Assembly (NCBI RefSeq): GCF_021495345.1
Contig: NZ_CP099397.1
Span: forward strand, 2,046,001 to 2,110,000
DNA: 64,000 nucleotides
DNA from: Pseudomonas hydrolytica
GTDB taxonomy: Bacteria; Pseudomonadota; Gammaproteobacteria; Pseudomonadales; Pseudomonadaceae
Reading direction: 5' to 3'
Positions 20,072-29,314 of this stretch are shown here, one piece after another; positions within the stretch are counted from its first letter, which is position 1, and every line of letters starts with the position of its first letter. The translations under genes and the position numbers were made by a program. The notes beneath the pieces are model-generated. The model searched no databases, was not told the DNA's origin, and worked only from the letters and a program-made list of their open reading frames with translations.

Positions 20072-20526
20072 CCGCTTTCGATACCGCCGGGCTGCAGCTG
20101 GACAACCAGCTGTGCTTCAAGCTTTACGCCGCCTCGCGCGCGGTCATACGCGCCTACAAGCCGATGCTCGATGCCCTCGGTCTGACCTACCCGCAGTACC
20201 TGGCGATGCTGGTGCTGTGGGAGTGGCAGGAGCAGGCCCCCGAACAGCCGACGCTCAAGGCGCTCGGGCAACGCCTGCAGCTGGATTCGGGCACCCTCAC
20301 GCCCTTGCTCAAGCGCCTGGAGCAGATGGGCCTGGTGCTGCGACGCCGCGCCGAGGCGGATGAGCGTGAGGTGCATCTGACCCTGAGCGAGGCAGGCAGA
20401 GCGTTGCGGGCGCAGGTCGCGCCGCTCAAGGCGCAGCTGCTGTGTCAGCTGGGCGATGATGACCTGCTGGAAATGGATGGCCTGCGCCGCAGCCTGGATC
20501 GTCTGCTGACCCGCTTCAGCGCGTGA
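20068..20526 (+). CDS. ospR: OspR, MarR/OhrR-family peroxide-sensing repressor
   Basis: Winged-helix MarR regulator of 152 residues. The N-terminal LDNQLCFKLYAASRA carries the redox Cys of the OhrR family, and LTYPQYLAMLVLWE and GTLTPLLKRLEQMGL follow as in OhrR. ATG 20068 overlaps the gpx stop (ATGA). The gpx-ospR-sagS order equals PA2826-PA2825-PA2824 from memory, where OspR represses gpx and affects pigment and virulence. It ends tail-to-tail with sagS, overlapping by 11 bases. Confidence 0.88.
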   Translation: MTAFDTAGLQLDNQLCFKLYAASRAVIRAYKPMLDALGLTYPQYLAMLVLWEWQEQAPEQPTLKALGQRLQLDSGTLTPLLKRLEQMGLVLRRRAEADEREVHLTLSEAGRALRAQVAPLKAQLLCQLGDDDLLEMDGLRRSLDRLLTRFSA

Positions 20527-22837
20527 CTTCGACAGGCAGCCAGCTGTCGAGCATGGCGGCCAGTTCCTCGCGGCGGAAGGGTTTGGCCAGGTAGTCGTTC
20601 ATGCCGGCGGCGCGGCAGCGCTCGCGTTCGTCGGACAGGGCGTTGGCGGTCAGCGCCACGATGGGCAGCTCCGGCCAGCGACCGTTGGCGCGAATGCGGC
20701 GGCTGGCCTCGTAGCCATCCATCACCGGCATGTTGCAATCCATCAGCACCAGATCGACGGGCTCCCATTCGAGTGCTTCCAGCGCTTCGCCGCCATGGCC
20801 GGCGACCAGCACCTGGCAGCCCAGCTTGGCCAGCATGCCCTTGGCCACCATCTGGTTGACCGGATTGTCCTCCACCAGCAGCACGCGGGCCGAGCGCTCG
20901 CGCTGAGGCTGGGTCTGAGCCTGGCTCTGGGCGTCGGCGGTATCGCTGTGAAAGGTGTGCCGCAACACCTGCAGCAGCCCGCTGCGGGCCAGCGGCCGGG
21001 CGATCTGCTGCAGCGGGGCGAGACGCAGGGCTTGATCGTTGGGCAGGAAGTTGCCGTAGGCCGTGACCAGGAGGATGGGCGTGCCCACGGCAGGACGTAT
21101 GCCGAGCAGGCATTCGGGGCAATCGCTGATCAGCAGGTCGGCCTCGATGCCCAGCAGGCTGGCATCGGTGTCCAGGCGCTGGTAGTCCAGGCCCCAGGTC
21201 GGCAGCCATTGGCTGAGCATCTGCTGCAGGCCGCTGCTGGCGGGGGTCAGGGCGACGATACGACCTTGCAGGCGCGGTTGCGGGGCGGGCCCACCATGGT
21301 CAGGTAGCGGCAGCTGCGCATAGAACTCGCTGCCGAAACCTTCTTTCGATTGCAGGCTGAGGCTGCCGTGCATGGCTTCGCAGAGGCGGCGGGTCAGCGC
21401 CAGGCCCAGGCCGGTACCGCCGTATTCGCGCGTGATGCCGACCTCGGCCTGGGCGAACGGCTGGAAGATGCGTGCCTGGGCATCTGCGGCGATGCCGATG
21501 CCGGTGTCGCGGACGCGGATGCCGACGCCTTCGTCAGTGCGCACCACCTGCAGGTCGACGCGGCCGAAACGGGTGAATTTCAAGGCGTTGGACAGCAGGT
21601 TGCTGACGATCTGGCGCACGCGGGTCGGGTCGCCGACGACCTGTGCCGGCAGCTGCGGGTCGATCAGGCAGGTCAGCTCCACCGCGCCGGCGGCGTTCTG
21701 CGACAGCAGGCTGGCAGTTTCCTCGGCCAGCACGCCGAGGTCGAAGGGAATCTGTTCCAGCTCCAACTGCCCGGCCTCGAACTTGGAGAGATCGAGAATG
21801 TCGTTGAGCAGCTCCACCAGCACCTTGCCGGAGTCGTGGGCGATGCCCAGCTGCTGCCGTTGCTCGGCGCTGAGCGGGCCATCCAGGGCCAGGGCGAGCA
21901 TACCCAGCAGGCCATTGAGCGGGGTGCGAATCTCGTGACTCATGTTGGCCAGGAAGGCCGAGCGGGCCTGGGCCATGTTCAGCGCCGTGGTGCGCGCCAC
22001 CTCCAGCTCGGCATTGGAGCGGCTGAGGCGGGCGTTGGTGGCCTTGAGTTCGGCGGTACGTGCCGAGACGATGTTTTCCAGCTCGGCCAGGTACTGGGTC
22101 AGGCGGTCTTCCGCATGGCGGCGCTGCTCGATCTCCTTGGCGATGCTCGACAGCTGGCGATTGGTGACCTCCACCAGCGTGCCAATCTCGTCGCGCTCAT
22201 GGCCTTTCGGGCAGGGGACCGGGCGGTGCTGTGGGTCCTGCGGGTTGCGCTCGCTGAGTGCGCGGATCACGCCGACCAGGGGCTTGGTCAGCATGAAGTA
22301 GAACAGCACCAAGAGAATCAGCGAGAGCAGCAGGCTGCGAGCGAAGCCGGTCAGCAGGGTCAGTAGCGAGCGCCGCAGAAAGTGGCTGCCGAAGGCGTAG
22401 GTGTCCACCTCCAGATGCAGCACGCCGAGCGCCTCGTTGGGGGCATGGGCGACGTAGAGCGGGTCGGAGAATTGCCGCTGGGCGCCGAACAGGCTGTCGC
22501 TGAACACCCGATAGCGACTTTCGCGACGCGGGCGGCTGACACTGGCCAGCACCAGGCCGCTGTTGTCGATCAGTTCGGCGCGGGTGACGGCAGGCGAGCG
22601 CAGCAGGCCGAGCACCAGCTCCTGAGCCAGTTCGGCGTCGATGTTGTAGGCGATGCGGGCGGCCGGGTTGTGGCTGATTTCCAGCAGCGCGCGAATCTCG
22701 CGGTTGATGGAGGCCTCTTCGCTGGCATAATCCACGGCCACTTGAGTGACGCTGAGCAGCGTGCCGAGGATAAACGCCACCAGCACGGTAAGGCCGGCCT
22801 GTTTGAATGACAGGCGGTGGGTGAGCGAAATATCCAT
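20516..22837 (-). CDS. sagS: SagS-type hybrid sensor histidine kinase
   Basis: Membrane hybrid kinase of 773 residues. TM1 is at about 13-33, followed by a periplasmic sensor (about 34-165), TM2 (about 170-195), HAMP-like and coiled-coil segments, HisKA with the phospho-accepting His in FLANMSHEIRTPLNG, HATPase (GTGLGLALTRRL) and a C-terminal receiver with DLVLMDCNMPVMDG. Adjacency to ospR and gpx supports orthology with SagS (PA2824), which governs the planktonic-to-biofilm switch through HptB/BfiS. ATG (MDISLTHRL) is preferred over a TTG 31 codons upstream. Confidence 0.82.
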   Translation of the reverse strand: MDISLTHRLSFKQAGLTVLVAFILGTLLSVTQVAVDYASEEASINREIRALLEISHNPAARIAYNIDAELAQELVLGLLRSPAVTRAELIDNSGLVLASVSRPRRESRYRVFSDSLFGAQRQFSDPLYVAHAPNEALGVLHLEVDTYAFGSHFLRRSLLTLLTGFARSLLLSLILLVLFYFMLTKPLVGVIRALSERNPQDPQHRPVPCPKGHERDEIGTLVEVTNRQLSSIAKEIEQRRHAEDRLTQYLAELENIVSARTAELKATNARLSRSNAELEVARTTALNMAQARSAFLANMSHEIRTPLNGLLGMLALALDGPLSAEQRQQLGIAHDSGKVLVELLNDILDLSKFEAGQLELEQIPFDLGVLAEETASLLSQNAAGAVELTCLIDPQLPAQVVGDPTRVRQIVSNLLSNALKFTRFGRVDLQVVRTDEGVGIRVRDTGIGIAADAQARIFQPFAQAEVGITREYGGTGLGLALTRRLCEAMHGSLSLQSKEGFGSEFYAQLPLPDHGGPAPQPRLQGRIVALTPASSGLQQMLSQWLPTWGLDYQRLDTDASLLGIEADLLISDCPECLLGIRPAVGTPILLVTAYGNFLPNDQALRLAPLQQIARPLARSGLLQVLRHTFHSDTADAQSQAQTQPQRERSARVLLVEDNPVNQMVAKGMLAKLGCQVLVAGHGGEALEALEWEPVDLVLMDCNMPVMDGYEASRRIRANGRWPELPIVALTANALSDERERCRAAGMNDYLAKPFRREELAAMLDSWLPVEVTR

Positions 22838-22945
22838 CAAGGCGGTTATGGTCTCTGATCCTGAGCGCCTGCCAAGCATAGCCGATAGCGGCGCTATATC
22901 GCAGACTCCGCAACGTGCGGTTCTGCGCAAAAGGAGTAGTGGATC

Positions 22946-23836
22946 GTGGATTCCCGATTGCAGAGTTTTCTAATCCGCGCCGAGCAGGTGCTGGAGCGTC
23001 TCGAGCCCTTGTTGCCGGCTCTGCGCCCCGAATTGGACTGGCAGCAGTGCGTGGCGGCCCGCTGGGTGCGCGATGGGCGCAGCGGCTTTCTGCAGCCGTT
23101 GGACGTCAGCCTGGACCTGTCCTTGAGCGACCTGCTCGGTGTCGACGCCCAGCGCGAGCAGCTGGCGCGCAACACCCGCCAGTTCGTCAAAGGCCTGCCG
23201 GCCAATCACGCCCTGCTGTGGGGCGCGCGCGGCACCGGCAAGTCGTCGCTGGTACGGGCGCTGCTGGCCGAGCATGCCGCGGCCGGGCTGCGCCTGATCG
23301 AAATCGAGCGTGATCATCTGGCCGACCTGCCGCGCGTGGTTGCCTTGCTGGCCGGGCTGACGCAGCGCTTCGTGCTGTTCTGCGACGACCTGTCGTTCGA
23401 AGCCGGCGAGGGCGACTATCGCGTGCTCAAGACCGTGCTTGACGGTTCGCTGGAGCAGGCGCCGGACAATGTGCTGCTGTATGCCACGTCCAATCGTCGT
23501 CACCTGGTGCCCGAGCGTCAGAGTGACAACGAGAACTGGAAGATGGTCGACGGCGAGCTGCATCCCAGCGAGGCGGTGGAAGACAAGATCGCGCTGTCGG
23601 ACCGTTTCGGTCTGTGGCTGTCGTTCTACCCCTTCAGCCAGGACCACTACCTGATCGTGGTGCGTCACTGGGTCGGCGTGCAGGCGCGCCAGGTGGGCCT
23701 GGACTGGGCCTGGGACGAGGCGCTGGAAAAGGCCGCCATTCGCTGGGCGCTGGCTCGGGGCAATCGCAACGGCCGCTGCGCTTATCAATTCGCCCGCCAC
23801 TGGGTCGGGCTGCAACTGTTGGAGCAACAACCATGA
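22946..23836 (+). CDS. DUF815-type P-loop ATPase
   Basis: Cytoplasmic ATP-binding protein of 296 residues. Walker A is GARGTGKSSLVRAL, Walker B is RFVLFCDDLSF and sensor-1-like residues are in LLYATSNRRHLV, the pattern of the DUF815 AAA-like family, whose function is unknown. The GTG start at 22946 follows GGAG by 10 bases. The stop overlaps the next gene by four bases, so it is co-translated with the methionine sulfoxide reductase. Confidence 0.85.
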   Translation: MDSRLQSFLIRAEQVLERLEPLLPALRPELDWQQCVAARWVRDGRSGFLQPLDVSLDLSLSDLLGVDAQREQLARNTRQFVKGLPANHALLWGARGTGKSSLVRALLAEHAAAGLRLIEIERDHLADLPRVVALLAGLTQRFVLFCDDLSFEAGEGDYRVLKTVLDGSLEQAPDNVLLYATSNRRHLVPERQSDNENWKMVDGELHPSEAVEDKIALSDRFGLWLSFYPFSQDHYLIVVRHWVGVQARQVGLDWAWDEALEKAAIRWALARGNRNGRCAYQFARHWVGLQLLEQQP

Positions 23837-24315
23837 TCGACCTTTCCCAGACTGGCGCCGGGATGGATGGCTATCCGCTGCTGGCTGCGCAACTGGAGGC
23901 GCTGCTGGCGGGCGAGCGCGACTTCATCGCCAACGCCGCGCAGTTCTCCGCTTTTCTCTTTCATGAGCTGGCGGATCTGAACTGGGCCGGTTTCTATCTG
24001 GTGAAGGACGGCGAACTGGTACTCGGGCCGTTTCAGGGCAAGGTGGCCTGTGTACGCATTGCCTTCGGGCGTGGCGTTTGCGGCGCGGCAGCGGCCAGCC
24101 TGCAGACGCAGCGCGTGGAGGATGTGCATGCGTTCGCCGGCCATATCGCCTGTGACAGCGCTTCGAACAGCGAACTGGTGGTGCCGCTGGTCAAGGAAGG
24201 GCGCCTGATCGGGGTGCTGGACCTGGACAGCCCGTCGGTCGGGCGTTTCACCGAGGTGGATCAGGCGGGTATCGAAGCGCTGGCGGCGATCTTCCTGGCG
24301 GCCAGCGACTGCTGA
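23833..24315 (+). CDS. msrC: Free methionine-(R)-sulfoxide reductase (GAF domain)
   Basis: GAF-fold enzyme of 160 residues that reduces free Met-R-sulfoxide. All three family cysteines are seen, in KVACVRI, GRGVCGAA and HIACDSAS, and the fold signature NWAGFYLV and VLDLDSPSVGRF fits fRMsr rather than a sensory GAF domain. It is coupled to the upstream ATPase (ATGA overlap). Confidence 0.85.
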   Translation: MIDLSQTGAGMDGYPLLAAQLEALLAGERDFIANAAQFSAFLFHELADLNWAGFYLVKDGELVLGPFQGKVACVRIAFGRGVCGAAAASLQTQRVEDVHAFAGHIACDSASNSELVVPLVKEGRLIGVLDLDSPSVGRFTEVDQAGIEALAAIFLAASDC

Positions 24316-24353
24316 GGCGCCGGCTTGAGGTGGCTGCGTTGTAGACCCGGTGT

Positions 24354-25661
24354 TCAGGCTTCGCGTTGGTGCACCGACACGCCAGTGGCGAAGGTTTCCT
24401 TCACTGCGCGGTCATCGCCGAGCATGGTCAGGGCGAACAGGCGTTCCTCCAGGCTTCTGGCCTGCTGCATGCGGTAGCTCATCAGCGGTGTGGCGTTGTA
24501 GTCCAGCACCAGGAAGTCGGCGTCCTTGCCGGGCAGGAAGTTGCCCAGCTTGTCGTCCAGATACAGTGCATTGGCACCGCCCAGGGTGGCCAGGTACAGC
24601 GACTTGAACGGGTCGAGTTTCTTGCCCTGCAGCTGCATGATCTTGTACGCCTCGTTCAGCGACTGCAGCTGGCTGAAGCTGGTGCCGGCGCCGACATCGG
24701 TACCCAGCCCGACGCGCACGCCATGGGCTTCCAGCTTGTTCAGGTCGAACAGGCCGCTGCCGAGGAACAGGTTGGAGGTCGGGCAGAAGGCCACGGCCGA
24801 GCCGGTTTCGGCGAGGCGCGTGCACTCGTCGTCGCACAGGTGCACGCCATGGGCGAACACCGCGCGCGGGCCGATCAGCTTGTGGTGGTCATAGACGTCC
24901 AGGTAGCCCTTGCGCTCGGGAAACAGTTCCTTGACCCATTCGATTTCCTTGCGGTTCTCGGACAGGTGGGTGTGCATGTACAGATCCGGGTACTCGCCCA
25001 GCAGCTTGCCGGCCAGCTCCAGCTGCTCTGGCGTGCTGGTGGGGGCGAAGCGCGGGGTGACCGCATAGTGCAGGCGGCCCTTGCCGTGCCAACGCTCGAT
25101 CAGTGCCTTGCTCTCGGCGTAGCCGGACTCGGCTGTGTCGGTCAGGTAGTCCGGGGCGTTGCGATCCATCAGCACCTTGCCGGCGATCATGCGTAGGTTG
25201 AGCTTGTCGGCCTGCTCGAAGAAGGCGTCCACCGACTGCGGATGCACGGTGCCGAACACCAGGGCGGTGGTGGTGCCGTTGCGCAGCAGTTCCTTGAGGA
25301 AGATCGCCGCCACGTCGCTGGCATGGGCCTTGTCTTCGAACTGCCGCTCGGTGGGGAAGGTGTAGGTGTTGAGCCAGTCCAGCAGTTGCTCGCCGTAGGA
25401 GGCGATCATGCCGGTCTGCGGGTAGTGGATGTGGGTGTCGATGAAACCGGGGGTAATCAGCGCGTCGCGGTAGTGTTGAACCTCGACGCCGGCCAGCTTC
25501 GGCAACAGCTCGGCGGCGGGGCCAACCTGGGCGACCTTGCCGTTTTCGATCAGCAGGATGCCGTCCTCGAAATATTCATAGGACTGCTCGACACCGACCA
25601 CGGCGGGGTCGGCGAGGCTGTGCAGGATGGCGGCGCGGTAGGCTTTGGTATTGATGGTCAT
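24354..25661 (-). CDS. guaD: Guanine deaminase
   Basis: Amidohydrolase of 435 residues converting guanine to xanthine. The metal motif THIHYPQTGM, HTHLSE and GLGTDVGAG are present. Length and the order guaD-xdhC-xdhB-xdhA match purine catabolism in pseudomonads: its product xanthine is the substrate of the upstream dehydrogenase. A REP-like pair lies between it and xdhC, so it may be transcribed separately. Confidence 0.93.
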   Translation of the reverse strand: MTINTKAYRAAILHSLADPAVVGVEQSYEYFEDGILLIENGKVAQVGPAAELLPKLAGVEVQHYRDALITPGFIDTHIHYPQTGMIASYGEQLLDWLNTYTFPTERQFEDKAHASDVAAIFLKELLRNGTTTALVFGTVHPQSVDAFFEQADKLNLRMIAGKVLMDRNAPDYLTDTAESGYAESKALIERWHGKGRLHYAVTPRFAPTSTPEQLELAGKLLGEYPDLYMHTHLSENRKEIEWVKELFPERKGYLDVYDHHKLIGPRAVFAHGVHLCDDECTRLAETGSAVAFCPTSNLFLGSGLFDLNKLEAHGVRVGLGTDVGAGTSFSQLQSLNEAYKIMQLQGKKLDPFKSLYLATLGGANALYLDDKLGNFLPGKDADFLVLDYNATPLMSYRMQQARSLEERLFALTMLGDDRAVKETFATGVSVHQREA

Positions 25662-25691
25662 CTGTTACGTCTCGATTGAGCGGGGCAGTGC

Positions 25692-25753
25692 GTAGGGTGT
25701 GCTGTGCGCACCACTGGCAATGCGGTGTTATTGGTGCGCGCGGCGCACCCTAC
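25692..25753. repeat. REP-like inverted pair
   Basis: Two 21-base palindromic elements in inverted orientation, 25692-25712 (GTAGGG...GCGCACC) and 25733-25753 (GGTGCGC...CCCTAC), separated by 20 bases, in the guaD-xdhC gap. Confidence 0.85.
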
Positions 25754-25778
25754 TGGGCGCACTGCGAATTAGGCAGAG

Positions 25779-26609
25779 TCAGGACCGGCGCGAGGCGGGC
25801 AACAGCTTGGCGACGCTGGACTCACCCTTCTTCGCGTCCTGGCCGAAGCTGGCGTTATAGGTGGCGATCACCTCGCCGGCGATGGACACGGCAATCTCCA
25901 CCGGCAGCTTGCCTTTCACTTCGGGCAGGCCCATGGGGCAGCGCATGCGCGCCATCAGGGTGTCCGCGAAGCCGCGTTCGCGCAGGCGGTGCTCGAATTT
26001 GACGCGCTTGGTCTTCGAGCCGATCAGGCCGTAGTAGGCGAAGTCGCCGCGTTTGAGGATCGCCGCGGTCAGCTCCAGGTCGAGCTGGTGGTTGTGGGTC
26101 ATGACGATGTAGTAGCTGCCGGGCGGCATGTTCTCCACCTCGTCGACCACCTCGTCACCCACGATCTTCTCCACGCCGGCGGGGATGTGCTCGGGAAATT
26201 CGTTTTCCCGCGAGTCGATCCAGCGCACCTTGCACGGCAGGCTGGCGAGCAGCGGTACCAGCGCGCGACCGACATGGCCGGCGCCGAACACGGCGATCTG
26301 CGCCTGGGGCTGGCCCATGGGCTCGAACAGCAGCACGGTGGTGCCGCCGCAGCACTGGCCCAGGCTGGCGCCGAGGGAGAAGCGCTCCAGGCGAGTGTCC
26401 TGGCTGCGGCTGGCGAGCATCTCGCGGGCCATTTCCATGGCCTTGTATTCCAGATGGCCGCCGCCGATGGTCTCGAAGATGCGCTCGGCGGTGACCACCA
26501 TCTTCGAGCCGGCATTGCGCGGCGTCGAGCCGCGTTCTTCGATGATGGTCACCAGCACGCAGGCTTCACCTTTTTGCTGCAGCTCGGCGAGGGCACTGAT
26601 CCAGCTCAT
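25779..26609 (-). CDS. xdhC: XdhC, xanthine dehydrogenase accessory protein
   Basis: Chaperone of 276 residues that binds and sulfurates molybdenum cofactor for insertion into XdhB. It has the N-terminal XdhC/CoxI motif (ERGSTPRNAGSKM, GGGHLEYKA) and a C-terminal Rossmann-like part (AVFGAGHVGRALVPLL). Its ATG overlaps the stop of a 43-residue upstream ORF by four bases, indicating translational coupling. Confidence 0.93.
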   Translation of the reverse strand: MSWISALAELQQKGEACVLVTIIEERGSTPRNAGSKMVVTAERIFETIGGGHLEYKAMEMAREMLASRSQDTRLERFSLGASLGQCCGGTTVLLFEPMGQPQAQIAVFGAGHVGRALVPLLASLPCKVRWIDSRENEFPEHIPAGVEKIVGDEVVDEVENMPPGSYYIVMTHNHQLDLELTAAILKRGDFAYYGLIGSKTKRVKFEHRLRERGFADTLMARMRCPMGLPEVKGKLPVEIAVSIAGEVIATYNASFGQDAKKGESSVAKLLPASRRS

Positions 26610-26737
26610 TTGCTCAGCCTCCAGGAAGGCGTGGTCTGTCCCGGGCGCGGCAGGCGCCAGTTGCTCGGCGACGGATCGAGAATCGGCTCCGGCGCCGGGC
26701 GAGCGGGGCGGTTATTCGGTTCGGTGTGTTTTGTCAT
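26606..26737 (-). CDS. Small Pro-rich ORF coupled to xdhC (43 aa)
   Basis: Unrecognised small protein beginning MTKHTEPNNRPARP and ending PGQTTPSWRLSK. It is Pro-rich and without a signal or membrane segment. Its codons are GC3-rich like the neighbours. An AGGTG lies about 10 bases before its ATG, and its TGA overlaps the xdhC ATG (ATGA). This could be a real accessory protein or a leader peptide that couples xdhC translation. No function is proposed. Confidence 0.5.
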   Translation of the reverse strand: MTKHTEPNNRPARPAPEPILDPSPSNWRLPRPGQTTPSWRLSK

Positions 26738-26776
26738 TGTTGTACACCTGTTTAATTCGAACTACATGGCTGTTCA

Positions 26777-26882
26777 CCCCTCTCCCGCTTGCGGGAGAGG
26801 GGCGGGGGAGAGGGTGGCCTGTTCGATCGAGTCGTCCGAGCCTCCCTCTCCCCAACCCTCTCCCATGAATGGGAGAGGGAGC
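26777..26882. repeat. GGGAGAGGG-type palindromic repeat pair
   Basis: First hairpin: CCCCTCTCCCGC with GCGGGAGAGGGG (26777-26802). Second: CCCTCTCCCAT with a GGGAGAGGG arm (26856-26880). Such pairs are common dispersed repeats in proteobacterial genomes. It sits between xdhB and the small ORF/xdhC and could stabilise or terminate the xdhAB transcript. Confidence 0.75.
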
Positions 26883-26890
26883 CGATCGTG

Positions 26891-29287
26891 TTACGCCGGT
26901 TCAACCTCGGCAGCGCTGGCAGCCTTGGCCGTCGTCTTCAGCTTGCGCATCTGTTCCACACCCCAGAGCACGCGCTCAGGCGTGGCCGGGGCGTCGATCT
27001 GCGGTTGCACCTTGTAGTCGGCCAGGCTGGCCACGGCGTCCTTCAAGGCGCACCAGGCGGCGATGCCGAGCATGAAGGGCGGCTCGCCCACGGCCTTGGA
27101 GTGGAACACGGTGTCTTCCGGGTTCTTGCGGTTCTCCACCAGCTTCACGCGCAGGTCGATGGGCATGTCGGCGATGGCCGGGATCTTGTAGCTGGCCGGG
27201 CCGTTGGTCATCAGCTTGCCCTTGGCGTTCCACACCAGCTCCTCGGTGGTCAGCCAGCCCATGCCCTGGACGAAGGCGCCTTCAACCTGGCCGATGTCGA
27301 TGGCCGGGTTCAGCGAATCGCCGACGTCATGCAGGATGTCGCCACGCAGCATGCGGTATTCGCCGGTCAGGGTGTCCACCAGCACTTCCACGCAAGCCAC
27401 GCCGTAGGCGTAGTAATAGAAGGGGCGGCCGGCCGCCTTGTCGCGGTCGTAGTAGATCTTCGGCGTACGGTAGAAGCCGGTGGAAGACAGCGAGACCTGA
27501 CCGAAGTAGGCCTTCTGGATCATCTCCTCGAAGGACAGGAAGTGGTCGCGCACGCGCACCTGGCCGTTGCGGAATTCCACATCTTCCGGGGTGACCTTGT
27601 ACTCGCGCACCAGGAAGTCCACCAGGCGCTGCTTGATGGTTTCGGCTGCGTTCTTCGCCGCCATGCCGTTGAGGTCGGCGCCGCTGGATGCGGCGGTCGG
27701 CGAGGTGTTGGGCACCTTGTCGGTGTTGGTGGCGGTGATCTGGATGCGCTCGATATCGACTTGGAACACTTCGGCGACGACCTGGGCGACCTTGGTGTTG
27801 AGGCCCTGGCCCATCTCGGTGCCGCCGTGGTTCAGGTGGATCGAGCCGTCGGTGTAGATATGGATCAGCGCGCCGGCCTGGTTGAGGAAGGTGGCGGTGA
27901 AGCTGATGCCGAATTTCACCGGGGTCATGGCCAGGCCTTTCTTCAACACAGGACTCTTGGCATTGAAGGCGCGGATTTCTTCACGGCGCTTGGCGTACTC
28001 GCAGCTCTGCTCCAGCTCGGCGGTCATCTCGTGGATGACGTTGTGCTCGACGGTCTGGTGGTAGTGGGTGACGTTGCGCTCGGTCTTGCCGTAGTAGTTG
28101 AGCTTGCGCACTTCCAGCGGGTCCTTGCCCAGGCTGCGTGCGACGGCGTCCATCACTTCCTCGATGGCGACCATGCCCTGCGGGCCGCCGAAGCCGCGGT
28201 AGGCGGTGTTCGAGGCGGTGTTGGTCTTGCAGCGATGACCGTTGATGGTGGCGTTGCCGAGGAAGTAGGCATTGTCGGAGTGGAACATGGCGCGGTCGAC
28301 GATGGAGCCGGACAGGTCCGGTGAGTAGCCGCAGTTGCCGGCCAGGTCCATCTCGATGCCATGCAGCAGGCCGTCGTTATCGAAGCCGACGTCGTACTCG
28401 ACATAGAAGGGGTGACGCTTGCCGGTCATGCTCATGTCTTCCATGCGCGGCAGACGCATCTTGGTCGGCCGGCCGGTGAGGTGGGCGATCACCGCGCACA
28501 GGCACGCTGGGCCGGCGGCCTGGGTTTCCTTGCCGCCGAAACCACCGCCCATGCGGCGCATGTCGATGACGACCTTGTTCATCGGCACGCCGAGCACCTC
28601 GGCCACCAGCTTCTGCACCTCGGTGGGGTTCTGCGTCGAGGTGTAGACCAGCATGCCGCCGTCTTCGGTGGGCATCACCGAGGAAATCTGGGTTTCCAGG
28701 TAGAAGTGCTCCTGGCCGCCGATATGCAGGCTGCCCTGCAGGCGACGCGGGGCGCTGGCCAGCTTGCTGGCCGAGTCACCGATGCGGTGGGTGTGGCTGG
28801 CGAGCACGAAATGCTTCTTGCGGTAGGCCTCGACCACATCGAGCACCGGCTCCAGGTCCTCGTACTCGACGATCGCGGCCATGGCCGCCTTGCGTGCGGT
28901 CTCCAGGCTGTCGGCGGCCACTGCCAGCACCACCTGGCCAACGTACTCGACCTTGCCGTCGGCCAGCAGCGGGTCGCCGGCAACTACCGGGCCGATATCC
29001 AGCTGGCCCGGTACATCGTCCTTGGTGATGGCGATGGCCACGCCCGGAAACTCGTAGCAGGGGCGGGTGTCGATGCGCAGGATGCGCGCATGGGCGCGAT
29101 CCGACTGGCGCGCATAGACGTGCAACTGGTTGGGGAATTCCAGACGGTCGTCGACATAGACCGCCTCGCCGGTGACATGCTTGTCCGCGCTCTCGTGCTT
29201 GACGCTGCGGCCGACGCCGCTGGTCATGCCGGCGCGGAACAGGGCGGCCAGCTCTTCCTGGGATTTGTGTTCGATATGACTGGACAT
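26891..29287 (-). CDS. xdhB: Xanthine dehydrogenase molybdopterin subunit
   Basis: Large catalytic subunit of 798 residues that hydroxylates hypoxanthine and xanthine to urate at the Mo centre. Moco contacts such as RRMGGGFGGKE and AYRGFGGPQG are present, and GGTEMGQGLNTK is as in the family. GGAG lies 7 bases before ATG 29287 (MSSHIEHK), so I prefer it over an ATG four codons upstream. It follows xdhA by 27 bases. Confidence 0.95.
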   Translation of the reverse strand: MSSHIEHKSQEELAALFRAGMTSGVGRSVKHESADKHVTGEAVYVDDRLEFPNQLHVYARQSDRAHARILRIDTRPCYEFPGVAIAITKDDVPGQLDIGPVVAGDPLLADGKVEYVGQVVLAVAADSLETARKAAMAAIVEYEDLEPVLDVVEAYRKKHFVLASHTHRIGDSASKLASAPRRLQGSLHIGGQEHFYLETQISSVMPTEDGGMLVYTSTQNPTEVQKLVAEVLGVPMNKVVIDMRRMGGGFGGKETQAAGPACLCAVIAHLTGRPTKMRLPRMEDMSMTGKRHPFYVEYDVGFDNDGLLHGIEMDLAGNCGYSPDLSGSIVDRAMFHSDNAYFLGNATINGHRCKTNTASNTAYRGFGGPQGMVAIEEVMDAVARSLGKDPLEVRKLNYYGKTERNVTHYHQTVEHNVIHEMTAELEQSCEYAKRREEIRAFNAKSPVLKKGLAMTPVKFGISFTATFLNQAGALIHIYTDGSIHLNHGGTEMGQGLNTKVAQVVAEVFQVDIERIQITATNTDKVPNTSPTAASSGADLNGMAAKNAAETIKQRLVDFLVREYKVTPEDVEFRNGQVRVRDHFLSFEEMIQKAYFGQVSLSSTGFYRTPKIYYDRDKAAGRPFYYYAYGVACVEVLVDTLTGEYRMLRGDILHDVGDSLNPAIDIGQVEGAFVQGMGWLTTEELVWNAKGKLMTNGPASYKIPAIADMPIDLRVKLVENRKNPEDTVFHSKAVGEPPFMLGIAAWCALKDAVASLADYKVQPQIDAPATPERVLWGVEQMRKLKTTAKAASAAEVEPA

Positions 29288-29314
29288 CTTCGTCTCCAAA
29301 AAAATGCTGCGCGC

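Noticed and set aside
26777..26882. Possible CRISPR array or IS end
   Set aside because: Only two palindromes, no regular spacers and no transposase; it fits a common dispersed repeat.
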